64,000 nt of DNA from Lumbricus terrestris (Eukaryota > Annelida > Clitellata > Crassiclitellata > Lumbricidae), in the NCBI GenBank assembly GCA_949752735.1, contig OX457036.1:94893198-94957197 (forward strand), given 5' to 3'. How positions within the stretch are numbered: the stretch's first letter is position 1; each line of letters starts with the position of its first letter. The position numbers and the translations under genes were made by a program. The notes under the pieces are model-generated. The model was not told the DNA's origin. It did not search any database and saw only the letters and a list, made by a program, of their open reading frames with translations. Below, piece after piece: positions 44,311 through 55,435 of the stretch.

Positions 44311-45380
44311 ATGTGTGTATATATGCAACCATGTATGTGTGTATATATGCAACCATGTATGTATGTGTGTAGGTAGGTATGCAAGTATTTTGTGCATTGC
44401 TATTTATACATCGCATGTTGAACTCTCAAACTTGACCCGATACTTCAAAATGCCCCACAGTCTCGCTGCATCGTTAAATCGCTTACACACAGCAAATATC
44501 TCATTACCACAAGTAAGCTGGTCAAAATTGGTCATACCAGAAACTGGTATCATATTTAAAAGCTCCGTCCTACTTTCCTGATCTTGCCGAAGTGTGTTTG
44601 ACCTCGCAGTAGTCGAACGCCTCGCTCTTCTGCAAGTGGGGAGCTTCTGATCCCGCGAACTCGCACTTCTATTAGACAGCGTGGAGCTGGTTTCATTGTG
44701 GGTTCCACAATATGAAGTGACTTTCACCAGCCTTGCCACTGATGCATGCCTCGGTCGCATTTTTACAACTCCATAATGTGCTTGTCAAACTGTGGTTGTC
44801 CTGGGAGCACCTCTGAGTAGATTTGTAAAGGCGCTACATAAATTATATAAATTAATGAATTTGTATCACCAATTGATATGTAATGAGAAATCTAGGCCAT
44901 GGCCACTCTATTCATTCTATTGTATAACATAAGACTTAGAAATAGCTCAGTCAAGACGATTACGTATCGTTCGAATTTGTCTGGGTCCATCTATTAGAGT
45001 CGAAATGATTGTATAGCCTACTGTGCATACAGTGTATACTGTACAGCCTACTGTACATACAGTGTATAGCCTGCGACTAATAATGAACAGAATTTCCGTG
45101 TCTAACAGAAACCATCACACGAATTGAATATGGAATTATTAGGCTGCAAATAAAGTACCTGTAATCAGTTTATTTATCTTCAATTTCACATTTTCAATTA
45201 ACGATTTGCACTTCATTTTCAGCGTTTTGGTCTGCTCAACTTCAAGTGCATGGTCGCGACAGTATAATCATATGTATCCGTTAAATTCGTCGCAATCAAC
45301 CGAATATATTATAACTTTGCTCCATCTATTATCTACGTGTCCTCCTTGACTTTTATCTTGAGTTCATTATATCACGGATG
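44311..45380. other. Intergenic DNA with a LINE 3' end
   Basis: 44790-44863 reads GGGAGCACCTCTGAG ... AAGGCGCTACATAAATTA, a LINE 3' end. A 118-codon minus-strand frame (44404-44760) is open but shows no motif I trust. 45000-45070 repeats TACTGTGCATACAGTGTATA-like words. Confidence 0.45.
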
Positions 45381-45396
45381 CATACTGAAACCCAGT

Positions 45397-45537
45397 GCAT
45401 AAAGTGTGGGAAAAGAAGTGCCTGGACGCCCCTTACCTTTCCAGGCTGTGCTGGCCAATAAGTGGCATGCAGGACGGCGTTCAAATTTTAAAAGAAGTGC
45501 ATGGACGCCGTCCATAACCGTCCAGCCACACTTTAAG
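45397..45537. mobile_element. Small inverted-repeat element candidate next to rasl10
   Basis: The ends GCATAAAGTGTGG and, inverted, GCTTAAAGTGTGG match in 12 of 13 bases. AAAAGAAGTGCCTGGACGCC recurs inside as AAAAGAAGTGCATGGACGCC. CATACTGAAACC and CATGCTGAAACC flank the unit, the left one four bases away. Class unknown. Confidence 0.45.
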
Positions 45538-45619
45538 CCATGCTGAAACCTATTGTCATTATTTTAAGCCAGGTGACAACAGTTGTCCGTAGTGTCGTCA
45601 ATTGTAGTGTTGTTTGTCG

Positions 45620-46129
45620 CTATAGAATAGCGCATCGGTTGTTTCTCAGCGCTTCCTGCATCCTGGACGTCGCCATCTTGTGCGAGTCGTTGACGTTGTC
45701 AACTGCCTTCATGAGATCGCGAAACAAGGCGACCACTCTCCAGTTGTACTTGGCCGAGCATTCGACGTACGCACACTTCCACTGCTTCCTCACGACGGTC
45801 CCGTGGTCCCTCTTCGGTTGACCGAAGACCGACGACGTCCCTGACACTCCCAGCGGGGTTGTCCCACACGACGCCCCATTGCCACTGCTGCCGTGAATCT
45901 GAAGGTCGAGCTTGTTGGCCGCCACCACCATCGGCACATCGTGTGTGTTGCGGCTGTGTGCGATGCGTTCGCGGATCGAACGCGCAAACCGGAAGCTGTC
46001 CTCGTCGGTGACGTCAAAGACGATGACGTAGGCGGAGGCGTTGCGAAGGCCGTGTCCCCTCTGTTCGTTCCACTCTTGGATGGAGTTCAGTGGAAAGCGA
46101 ATGGCACCGGAACAGTCGACCAACTTCAC
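45620..46129 (-). CDS. rasl10: RASL10-like small GTPase, exon 2 (C-terminal)
   Basis: 169 codons from the acceptor TTATTCAG (ending 46130) to TAG. It continues the exon 1 frame in phase 0. Visible Ras motifs are LVDCSG (G3 DxxG), NKLD (G4) and ECSAK (G5), plus the RASL10-typical block RKQWKCAYVECSAKYNW. The Gln that follows DxxG in Ras is replaced (CSGAI), which predicts weak GTP hydrolysis. A Gly/Ser-rich insert of about 25 residues follows NKLDL. The protein ends NNRCAIL, a CaaX box; the final Leu predicts geranylgeranylation and membrane attachment. Full protein 269 residues, longer than the roughly 200 I recall for vertebrate RASL10. Confidence 0.88.
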   Translation of the reverse strand: MKLVDCSGAIRFPLNSIQEWNEQRGHGLRNASAYVIVFDVTDEDSFRFARSIRERIAHSRNTHDVPMVVAANKLDLQIHGSSGNGASCGTTPLGVSGTSSVFGQPKRDHGTVVRKQWKCAYVECSAKYNWRVVALFRDLMKAVDNVNDSHKMATSRMQEALRNNRCAIL

Positions 46130-47620
46130 CTGAATAATCGCATCGTCATTAGCATTTCAATAGACGAAGATATTTTCTGTCAAAAGGAAAAGGTTAAAAA
46201 TGTAACAACTGTGTTACTATTATACACTTGCTATACGAAGAAAAACGTTCTCCCATGCAGCTCTTGCCATCAATCAGGAGTTTGATTAATAGGCCAAACT
46301 AAAAGGCATATTCAAATTATTATTGAAAGTATTTAAAGAATACATTGAACTCGTACCAACATCGCATATCAAACAAGCAATCATTTAGCACAAGCAGAGC
46401 CCTACAAAAGCAAGAGCTTAAACAGAGTAAGTCTCAATGCCCAGGATACAACTGCCTATACACTTATATAGGCCCCAATTGTTTAGATTTAAGCACACAA
46501 ATTATCAAATTAATCAGAAAATTGATCAAAGTATCGTAGTAAAACTATCTCCTAAGTTCGATATCAGTCCTGCAATTCCGAATACAAATTATCGAACTTC
46601 CTCACGAAAGCCTACAGGGTTCCGCGAAACTCAATGGGGAGGGGGATGGATGCTGGTCTAGATAGATAGCCACCAGATGGAAATACGAGTCTGAGGCTCT
46701 GAGCGACAGACTGACGGGACAGATTAATAGGAAGGCGCAGGATTGAATGGAACTCGAAACAAATTGCTGAATAAGTTAATCCAGCAGAAATCTAGATAGA
46801 AAAAAACGAGATGCAAATCGACACTTGGTGGTAATGAATAAAAAACAGACAACTTTTGCAGTGTATGACTACTGCATTGGTTTATGAAATGTCAATCCAT
46901 CACAGTTCATGATCCAATCATTCCATGAATCTTCTCTGAACTATATGTACAATTTTTGTACATGTATAATGCGTGGTCCATGGCTTCTGGGTTCCATAAT
47001 AACTGACCAGGGATCAGAATTATAGTGGACACTGAACCGAATTTATTGCCAATGTCAATGACATGGCTAACACGCGTAGCATGACAAATGGTGACCAGAC
47101 TGACCCACCGCAGACCACCGTCTATTTCCCACCGAGAAAACGCCCCCCGACTTAACCAATGTCCGAATAGAGCTACATAAATCGTCATCAGTAGCATCAA
47201 AGTACCGATTATATAGCGCCCCATTGTTAGACGAGGCTTCCAGTTGCGTGAGTTATACGAACATCATCTTGCGATCAGTGTCTGGTGTCGCTGCTCGGAT
47301 GATCAGTTTTTATTGATGGAGGAAATCAGTAATGAATTGCCTTTTGTACTTTTTTCTCTTGTTTTATGAGATCGTGTTTGACACTGCAGCGATTTTTCTT
47401 TAGCATGAAGCATTGCAGAGCTTCTGTGATTCTGACCCCCATTCGACATGGACCTTTGGACAACCCAAACTGACATGGCACAACATTCATGAATAAGCTG
47501 GTTCTTTAGCTTAGCTGTTGTTTAAAATAGCGCTTAAGAAATGTTCGTTTTTCACCGTTTCTTCTGTAGGCTGAGATTGATACACTGCGTTCACGATTTC
47601 ACAGTTTCAAATACTAACGC

Positions 47621-47850
47621 GGGGCCCGGTAGAGTAATGGTTAACACGCTGGCCAAGAGTGCGAGAGGTAGTGAGTTCGAGCCCCCGTTGGGCGGATTTG
47701 CTTTGTAGGCTGCTATTAGCGCCGTGTAATTACAAAGCTGTCTGTTCAGTTAGTAGTTAAGTTTAATTAAGATTACTGCATAACTTGTAAATGTAAAGCG
47801 CAGTGCGTTTGCAGGCGCTCAATTAAAGAAAAGATTATTATTTTTTTAAA
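47621..47850 (+). mobile_element. tRNA-derived SINE-like unit in the rasl10 intron
   Basis: The head GGGGCCCGGTAGAGTAATGG contains an A-box-like block, and GAGTTCGAGCC at 47673 resembles a B box. The body ends GCAGGCGCTCAATTAAAG followed by an ATT-rich tail. Confidence 0.65.
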
Positions 47851-48026
47851 CTTATAACGGGTGTTTCTGACCATCGACGACCGCAGATAATTTTGCACGA
47901 CGAGCAAAACTCAATGGTAGCCCTACCGATTAAATTTGGTCAAAAACAGCTTTAAAATGCAAAACAGGAAATTAAGAACATGGACAATTCGGAGCAGACA
48001 ATACGGAGCAGACAATTCGGAGCGGC

Positions 48027-48301
48027 CAGGGCGGATTAAGGCATGTTCAGCATGTTCGGCCGAACAGGGGCTCACACTTTAGGGGTGGGTCACCGTCCCC
48101 ACACATGCGGGGAAAAAATTCAGAACAATTTTTGAATTTCGACCAAATGACTAACAAAATCACCAAATTTTGGGGGAGGGTAAAAATCTGTGTATTCTTG
48201 GAAATTTTTGACAAAACGACTAGAAAAAGGAAGTCAGAATTTTTGGAGATCCACAAAGAAATTTCCCGGACAGGGCCCCCACATTTCTTAATCCGGCCCT
48301 G
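48027..48301. mobile_element. hAT-type MITE in the rasl10 intron
   Basis: 275 bp. Ends CAGGGCGGATTAAG and, inverted, CAGGGCCGGATTAAG. Exact 8-bp duplication GGAGCGGC at 48019-48026 and 48302-48309. Confidence 0.88.
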
Positions 48302-48335
48302 GGAGCGGCCAAGAAATCTTCTGCAGTCTTGATAC

Positions 48336-48635
48336 CTCATAGATATGTTCGTTGACTACGATGGACGTGAAGTAGGTCTGCGTCGGTTTGTTTCTCTCAT
48401 GCTCCTCACGAAACTCACACCGAACGAACTGACGCACGAGAGCAGTCTTCCCGACACCCCTTGCTCCCAAGATGGCGACGGTGACGCGCTGTACTTCCGG
48501 TTGCAGCCGTAGACTGCTCTGGGGACGCCCGGAGCAGGAGGAGGACGATGACGAAGAGGAGGACGAGGAGGAGGGAACTGTTCCAGGGACGCTGGATGAA
48601 CCGATGCCGCAAGGCAGTTTCAGACAGGAGGACAT
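48336..48635 (-). CDS. rasl10: RASL10-like small GTPase, exon 1 (N-terminal)
   Basis: Exactly 100 codons from the chosen ATG (MSSCLKLPCG) to the donor GAG|GTATCA. The N-terminus holds a run of 12 Ser followed by a basic stretch. VAILGARGVGKTALVRQF is the G1 region, with the P loop GARGVGKT at residues 57-64. QTYFTSIVVNEHIYE lies at the switch I/beta-2 position. Joined to exon 2 it gives one continuous GTPase domain. An in-frame Met lies 69 codons further upstream, but the sequence between has no family similarity and is probably 5' UTR. RASL10 proteins are small Ras-like regulators; the vertebrate members are reported as growth-inhibitory, and a role here is inferred only. Confidence 0.85.
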
Positions 48636-48951
48636 TGTTCGGCGATGGTTTAATGGCACAGGTGATTTCACAGGTGAAAATAATAACTCACCTGTACATG
48701 GAATACATATTATATATATACGCATCGTTTTAATCAGAAGATCAATGATTGCATGAGCAGCAGCACATTGCGACCTAAACCATTGCAATTCTTTGCATAG
48801 GTTGTCGATGCAATCAGTCGCTGCATGGCTACCAGGCGCCATCTACAATATTGCATAATATCGTCATCAACTACCTGCTGTGTGCAATACCAGCTAATGG
48901 GAATCTCAGGATCAAACAAATAAATGCCATTAATTTTGTCAGTCGTTCAAA

Positions 48952-49130
48952 TGGGAGGCGGTGGTACAGAGGTATGTTCTCTATCTTGGGTTGCAGGTTC
49001 GAATCTACCTGAAGCCACTGTGTAGCGATCCTGGACAAGTTGTTGAAGGCAACGGGAAAAGACCTCACTCAACTCATCCCCGGCGACATAAATGCCCTTC
49101 GATCTACATTTGGCAGAGAAGTGGTAATCA
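48952..49130 (+). mobile_element. tRNA-derived SINE-like unit upstream of rasl10
   Basis: GGCGGTGGTACAGAGGTA (A-box-like) and GGTTCGAATCT (B box, about 48996) are spaced as in a tRNA. The body CCTGAAGCCACTGTG ... ACATAAATGCCC runs into an ATC/GTC triplet tail. Confidence 0.65.
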
Positions 49131-49207
49131 TCATCATCGTCGTCGTCAACAATTGGTCAATATAACTGAATTCATACGCAACTATCATATGACAACTATT
49201 CACGAAC

Positions 49208-49560
49208 GGCCAGCCAACTGTAGACCTAATCGGCATATTCAACTGGTCAACTCTAAAAAGCCAGCCAACGACTAACAAAATATGCCACAAAATATTAATA
49301 GAAAACAACTCAGCTCAAGATCGGTCACCAGCAAAAAAGTTATATTCATACTAAAAGCACCAACCGATTCAACCAAAAAAATATCAGTAAAATATGTCAT
49401 ATCAACCTACCATTGTCCAGCCAAAAATTATACTCATCTGTAACCAGCCACCACCTATCTTCATCAACTACTCAAAACCAGCCAACCAATACGATGTCAA
49501 CAAACGCACCAGAACATCCTCGTCCAGCCAACCAATAAAAATCAAAAGCCAGCCAATAAT
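49208..49560. repeat. Cluster of CCAGCCA motifs upstream of rasl10
   Basis: CCAGCCA occurs seven times in about 350 bp (near 49209, 49260, 49418, 49443, 49479, 49523, 49550), six of them as CCAGCCAA and two continuing CCAAT. It lies 0.6-0.9 kb upstream of the rasl10 start codon. It could be a decayed repeat or a set of binding sites (TTGGC is an NF1 half site); neither is shown. Confidence 0.55.
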
Positions 49561-49570
49561 TGCCGGTTTC

Positions 49571-51625
49571 AACGGTCATCAACTACTCGCCTCATCTAGC
49601 TGTATGTCCCGTCTCTGACCGATGTCCGCACTGTTGTGTGTTTTCCCATCCTCGTCGCCATTGCTCCAATCATCGTCGAAATGTCAACGAGGGTTGCAAT
49701 TGCTCGCGCTCTCTCCTCTCCTGATTTGTTGTTCCACTTCAAACCACAATGTGCTTCGACATCAACCGATGCTACAGAGAAACAAGCGATCTGCCTCCTC
49801 AGCACCAGCTCCAGCTCCAGCATCAGCTGCCCGTGGATGCGATGACTCCAACAACAACCCTGCCATAATTATGCAAACACATAAAACGCACATAAACTCA
49901 TAAACGTCTTTCCATAATTATGCAATCTGGCAACTATATCGCTCCTACCCCACTGCATATAGATGCGACTATGTGTAAGTATATATTACACAGTTACACA
50001 CATACATATTAGATATTTACGTATACATGGGCCTATTATAGGACGTATAGGCCTACATACAAGCAGATCTGTGTGCAGCTGTTACGTCTTGATCTTCGTC
50101 CTCCCAGCGATCTCCAATTACATTGCATCAAATCCCAGGCGACTCATCACACAAAATTAAAATAGACCCTTCATTAGAGCTTACTATAACTATATGGTGA
50201 ATTTTCGCCACACAGAGGCTGTTTTGCATGCAATTGATCAAATCAACGGTGCATCACAACACATCAATTTCCCCCATAATAAATATAAATGTGTTTTGGT
50301 CAACTCAGTCGTATACCGAATACTATCATCACAACAGAAAACTACATTTTCGTTGCAAGCTGTCCGCTCAAAAATGCGCTACATAAGCAGAGCAGCTACA
50401 ACTGATTGTAATTATGTCTTTTTCGTTTGCATCTGCAGCGAGTCAGCGACCTCTGGAATTATTTGCTCGATATGTCTCTATTCTTGACTTCTCTTCACTT
50501 CTCTTCACTTCGCTTGACTTCTCGTGTCCTCTGTGGACTGATAAAATACTCTGTCGCTCCTCTTGCGAGAAGATTGATGACCGGGGGACCGTGTTTCGGC
50601 ACGCCGCTGAATCAACAGCATACAAAACGACTTTTCCCATCGACGAAATGAACAGAATCTACTCACGTCACTACTACTTGCGCGATATTATGCACTCCAG
50701 TCGGGATGTTTGTCAAGTCATAAACTGAACAGCCATACCGTGTGACGCAAAGCAGCCGGAAAAGCAAAAAAATCACAAAAATGGCGATGACGACATTTTT
50801 TCTTAGCATTATATAGGCTACTGGCAGCAAAATTCTGGAAATTGCAAATGAAATGTAAATCTTCGAGAATTTCCCCCCTCAAGAGTCAAGAGCCACGCCA
50901 GAGAGACCGGCTTATTTGAAACCTTTTCGCATCGGCGTTAATATCGTAATCTTAGCTGTAAACTCCGAATTTGCAAAGCGACACTTGAAAGCTGAGTGCC
51001 ACTTGAAAGCTAAGCGCAGGAGGGCACCAGTTTATTCACAAGCGTTGATGATATGGCCACACCTCTTCTCTCGTCCTGCTGTACTCTAAACTGATTTCTG
51101 GATGCGTAGTAGTCGTGTCCTGATACAGATTGGATGGCGTAAACACACGTCAGTCTCTGGCTGGAACAGAGGAGAGGCAAAGGCTGTTCAGCGCAACCAA
51201 ATGCAATTGAAGATCATTCTTCATATATTCGCTATATCCTCTTTGGAATAAATGTGCTTCGGGCTTTAACGATTGTTCAATTGATTAATCGTCAACATTT
51301 CAAACGATTATTTTTTTGCTTATTATTTACGTCAAGCGTTCAATGCCGGGGTAGATACGATGTTTGCGGGGTGAACAGTGATATAACGTGAAACTTTGGA
51401 GTGGGAATTGAGCGAGCATTGTGCACACGCTTTATTGAGGTCTTAATTACTGACCAATTGACCAGCCTGCAGCTACAAAGGAAGAAATGATTAAGGAAAA
51501 GAATGACAGGCCTATTTCAATCCTTTTTTATATTGAAACCTTTTGCAAAACACATCGGCGGCAGAAGAGCCACAATTTCAATCCAATCGAAAGGCTACAA
51601 GTCGTTTGTATATACATGTAGATGG
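49571..51625. other. Intergenic DNA upstream of rasl10
   Basis: No supported gene. Frames at 49622-49903 and 50414-50728 show no motif. 50485-50525 repeats CTTCTCTTCACTT. Confidence 0.4.
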
Positions 51626-51633
51626 TCCCAGGT

Positions 51634-51905
51634 CAGTGGCGTAGACAAGGGGCCCAAGGGGTTTCGGAATTTAAAGTTTAAACCCCCGCATTGGCCTAGG
51701 ACAAAAGTTTTTTAATGGTTATTTATCCACTTAAGTAAGAAAAAACAAAACAATTGCTTGTAGTAACAATTGTTCTTCTTACTTTATTCCCTGTGTTACT
51801 TTATTCCATTTTTATTTACTGTAATACTGTTCGGTTGGTGTCAGAAAGGGCATTCGATCAGGCCATAACCCCCCCCCCCCCCATAATAAATTCCTGGCTA
51901 CGCCA
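51634..51905 (+). mobile_element. hAT-type MITE, CAGTGGCGTAG family (copy 2)
   Basis: Starts CAGTGGCGTAGACAAGG and ends CTGGCTACGCCAC, with the last bases of the right end altered. The body CAATTGCTTGTAGTAACAAT and a poly-C run match the other copies. No clean duplication, so an older copy. Confidence 0.75.
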
Positions 51906-52956
51906 CAGGCCGAGGTCGAGTGCTTGTTGGAAAATCCAGAGCATTCATAAAAAAAACAATTCGATATACTCTTTGGGAAAAAGAAAGTAGGCCTAGGCTA
52001 GTCACTAACTCAGCTAAGTACAATAGTAGCCTACATTTTTAAGTTTCTCGTGCTGTACGCAACGTAGAACGAATTAATCTAATATCGACAAAACTAATTT
52101 TAGTCAGCATACCAACCCTACAGTTATGGAAGATTCCACTAAGTGAGATCCAGAGCTAGTATATTCCACGCAAAGGAATTATTGTTCGCCGTAACATTTT
52201 TCTGTCTTTGCAGTAAAGCTGTCGACAGGGATCTCTCATAGCAAGAGCGCTTTTTTTTCTTTTCAATTTCTCTATTAGTATGCTAACTTATAATTATTGC
52301 GACCTGGTCCAATTCACTGGGCGGTACAGATGACGCTTCAAATAAAGCCTTAAAATAATGTCCGGACAATCATTCTACCAAGGAACACCCCATCTATATA
52401 ATAACATGTACACGTAGGTCTCTAGGCCTAAGGAAAGATTTGAAAGAGTCGAGCCTTAGTAAGTTGAGCATCAAAATTGTAGTCTGCATCTAAAATTTTA
52501 TGTATTCTTTCGCAGTGTACACTTACAGACACTGCAGCCTGCAACAGAAATATGCATAATGAAAAAATGGAGGCAGGAAAAAGAGTTCCAAACCCCAGCG
52601 ACAATAAAGGCTCTAATCGTCTCTAAAAGCATATTAATTCTAGTATAACCCAAGAAAGATGACCAACTGTGTTATCATCAATATTCCGAGCTATAAATAT
52701 TATATTTACTGCACACAAAGGCAATGCGCAATAATGCAGTTTGCAACGCCGGGCAATTTCGCTTCATATAAAATTTTGACAGGACCTGATTGGCGGCATG
52801 TAGACTATGTGCACTACCACCCACACAATCTCCGCTCTTTTTATTCTCTGATGCTCCAATTCCACCACTGGCAATATACAGCGTTCCATCTTTTCTTGCA
52901 TTTCCTGATGCTCCAATTCCTTTGCAAACTCGTAGGTTACCAAATACCACATCGGA
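51906..52956. other. Intergenic DNA
   Basis: No feature recognised. Confidence 0.35.
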
Positions 52957-53150
52957 TTGTCCGTCTCTCTGCCTGCTTGTCTCTCTGTCTGCTTGTTTCT
53001 CTGCCTGCCTGTCTTATTGTCTGCCTTATTGCATGTCTATCTGTCTGCCTGTCTTATTATTTTATTCATGTCTGTCTATCCGTCCGTCTGACTGCTTTTC
53101 TGTCTGCCTTTCTGTCTGTCTATCGTCTGTCTGCCTGTCTGCCTGACCTT
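52957..53150. repeat. (CTGC/CTGT)n low-complexity tract
   Basis: TCTG and CCTG tetranucleotides. Leu/Cys/Ser-rich frames here are artefacts. Confidence 0.9.
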
Positions 53151-53189
53151 TGGCGCTGGTCCTGAAACTGAATATGGCCATCACACGTT

Positions 53190-53242
<53 letters not shown>
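53190..53242. repeat. (CAG)n microsatellite
   Basis: About 17 uninterrupted CAG units followed by CAACCC. No gene frame supports a glutamine tract. Confidence 0.95.
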
Positions 53243-53244
<2 letters not shown>

Positions 53245-54106
53245 CCACTCATCGATTTCTTAAGACAAAAGCCAGGTGACGAGGACGACGACAACGACGA
53301 TGGCTTTGCAGACGATAAATAATTATCCCGATAATATTAAGATTATAATTGACTATGAATATTCATTAAGATTATAATTGACTATGAATATTCATGAAGG
53401 TGGCGCGAATGTCTACCATCGAGATTGTGCTGCGATAGCGATGAACTGATGTCCTGGAAGCAAGGCTGCTGTGAGCAGACATGAAATTATTGTCCAGATG
53501 CCAAGCAGACCACAGGAATACGTGTGTGCTATGCGGTAAATAATCCATAGCTGCCAGCGCTTTCCTGCTTAAAATTGTGCTACTTGAAAGTTCGTGATAT
53601 ATAGGCAACGTGCTTAAAGGCACAAAAATATAGCCTCGCCTACATAATAATGCATTGATATAAATCCAAACATGCATCTAAATAATTATGAGCACATAGT
53701 CTACACAAGCACAGGCACTCAGGCAGACGCCTACGAGGTCTCTTCTCACGAGTGCCGCTCTATAAATCGTCAGCTACAATCCATTGTTGCTGGTATTCTT
53801 GTTATTGTCATCAATATTATTATTTTTTATATTATCGGTACTGTTATTTTTACTGATGATTTTTAATTATTATTTGAATAAACGCTTACTGGGTTGGGTT
53901 TCGTCTTCAGCGTGTGAAGGAAGAAAGTCCGTTTGAAAGCGAACAGGTTGTGGCGTTGAGTAGAGATGGGCAGACGCAGAAAAGGACAGATTGTTTTGCA
54001 TCTAACATTCCCAGGAGAATAAATGCAACTGCCAATTTCATTGATGAAGTCTGAGGCTGGAGTGTTAAAGGGCATCCAAAATGTCTCTATGGACACCGGC
54101 TTAGAG

Positions 54107-54108
<2 letters not shown>
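53243..54108. other. Intergenic DNA
   Basis: A 30-bp direct duplication (AAGATTATAATTGACTATGA with TATTCAT) sits at about 53339-53395. No gene seen. Confidence 0.45.
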
Positions 54109-54147
<39 letters not shown>

Positions 54148-54149
54148 TA
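54109..54149. repeat. (TA)n microsatellite
   Basis: About 18 TA units flanked by TTAAT and AATTAT. Confidence 0.95.
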
Positions 54150-54279
54150 TGAAGTGGGTAGCCCCTGCCCCCGTATTTCTCTTTGCGAATGGTCGCATGC
54201 ACTGATGCAGACCTGAACAAACGGTCTCGGTGGCTTAATGTGGTTATCCGCTATTTCTGGTACTGTAATAGCCGTTGCT

Positions 54280-54292
54280 ATCGTCATCATCG

Positions 54293-54324
<32 letters not shown>

Positions 54325-54344
54325 GTCATCGTCATCGTCATCGC

Positions 54345-54381
<37 letters not shown>

Positions 54382-54430
54382 GTCGTCGTCGTCGTCATCA
54401 TCGTCATCGTCATCGTCATCGTCATTGTTA
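54280..54430. repeat. (CAT)n/(CGT)n microsatellite
   Basis: CAT triplets alternating with CGT in a regular pattern. Confidence 0.95.
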
Positions 54431-54657
54431 GCATTATTATTATTTCTGCTACAATTATTATATTATTATTATTATTATAATTATTATTATTTCTGCTACA
54501 ATTATTATTTGACGATTAGGTGCCGTTCCAGATGTTTTTATTCTGTTCTTAATTAATATTTAAGTCCCTGAGGGATCCTAAATACCTCAGGGCCAAAAAA
54601 TTATTATAATAATTATTATTTATTAATAATTTAATAATAGTAATTATTATTATTGTG

Positions 54658-54947
<290 letters not shown>

Positions 54948-55180
54948 TAACATTGTTACTGACAGTTTATTTAAAGTAAAAGAAATGAAATGAATAGTTT
55001 GTATGGGGAGGCAGGCCGTTGACCCCGGGCAGCCCCGACAAGGTGCCCTGGTAGGCAAAAGCGTTAATTGTAGCGTTGGATTCACGGAGCTCAGCTGCGC
55101 CCGAGTAGCGTATGTTATACCTGCGCGATTTTTGCAGCACAGAGACTCATCTCTCTGAAGCCGGGCTTTCGGCTCCGATC
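54948..55180. other. Short spacer, possibly a retroelement end
   Basis: 54961-55060 could be the 3' end of an unidentified minus-strand retroelement whose tail is the adjoining TAG array. No frame is readable. Confidence 0.3.
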
Positions 55181-55435
55181 GTCTGAGAGGAACAACCTGC
55201 GTACACGTGTGTGGAGGATGAGAACGCGCTTCGGCGATCGTGCTTTCTTGACCGCTGGTCCTCGATACTAGAACAGACTTCCTCTCGCTATTCGATCGGT
55301 CAGCACCGGGGACTCTTTTAAATCCATGTTAAAAATCATACTTTTTTTCGCATGTTAGCTGCTTTGTAAGGCGCCCTTGTAGTTGCTGTGATACGGCGCC
55401 ATATAAATTGTCATAACTATAATAATTATTGTGAC
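55181..55435 (+). pseudogene. LINE 3' end
   Basis: WRMRTRFGDRAFLTAGPRY, a stop, NRLPLAIRSVSTG and FKSMLKIILFF form a non-LTR RT C-terminus. GGCGCCCTTGTAG ... ACGGCGCCATATAAATT and an ATAATTATT tail follow. Confidence 0.72.

Larger units (their letters stand above)
46130..48335 (-). other. Single intron of the rasl10-like gene
   Basis: Bounded by donor GAG|GTATCA and acceptor TTATTCAG|GTG, both phase 0. It carries a SINE-like unit (47621-47850), a hAT MITE ending 34 bp from the donor (48027-48301), and a degenerate LINE tail near 47485-47555 (CATGAATAAGCTGG ... TAGCGCTTAAGAAAT). A 105-codon frame at 46907-47224 has no recognisable motif. Confidence 0.8.

Noticed and set aside
44404..44760. 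A 118-codon minus-strand frame with a faint look of a mitochondrial COX5A segment (CKRFNDAARLWGIL)
   Set aside because: The match covers only a few residues and the rest of the frame does not fit that family, so no call is made.
47621..47694. Possible functional tRNA gene
   Set aside because: Only A- and B-box-like blocks fit. The acceptor stem does not pair well and a SINE-type body and tail follow.
53190..53242. Polyglutamine-coding exon
   Set aside because: The CAG run has no supported open frame or splice context around it.
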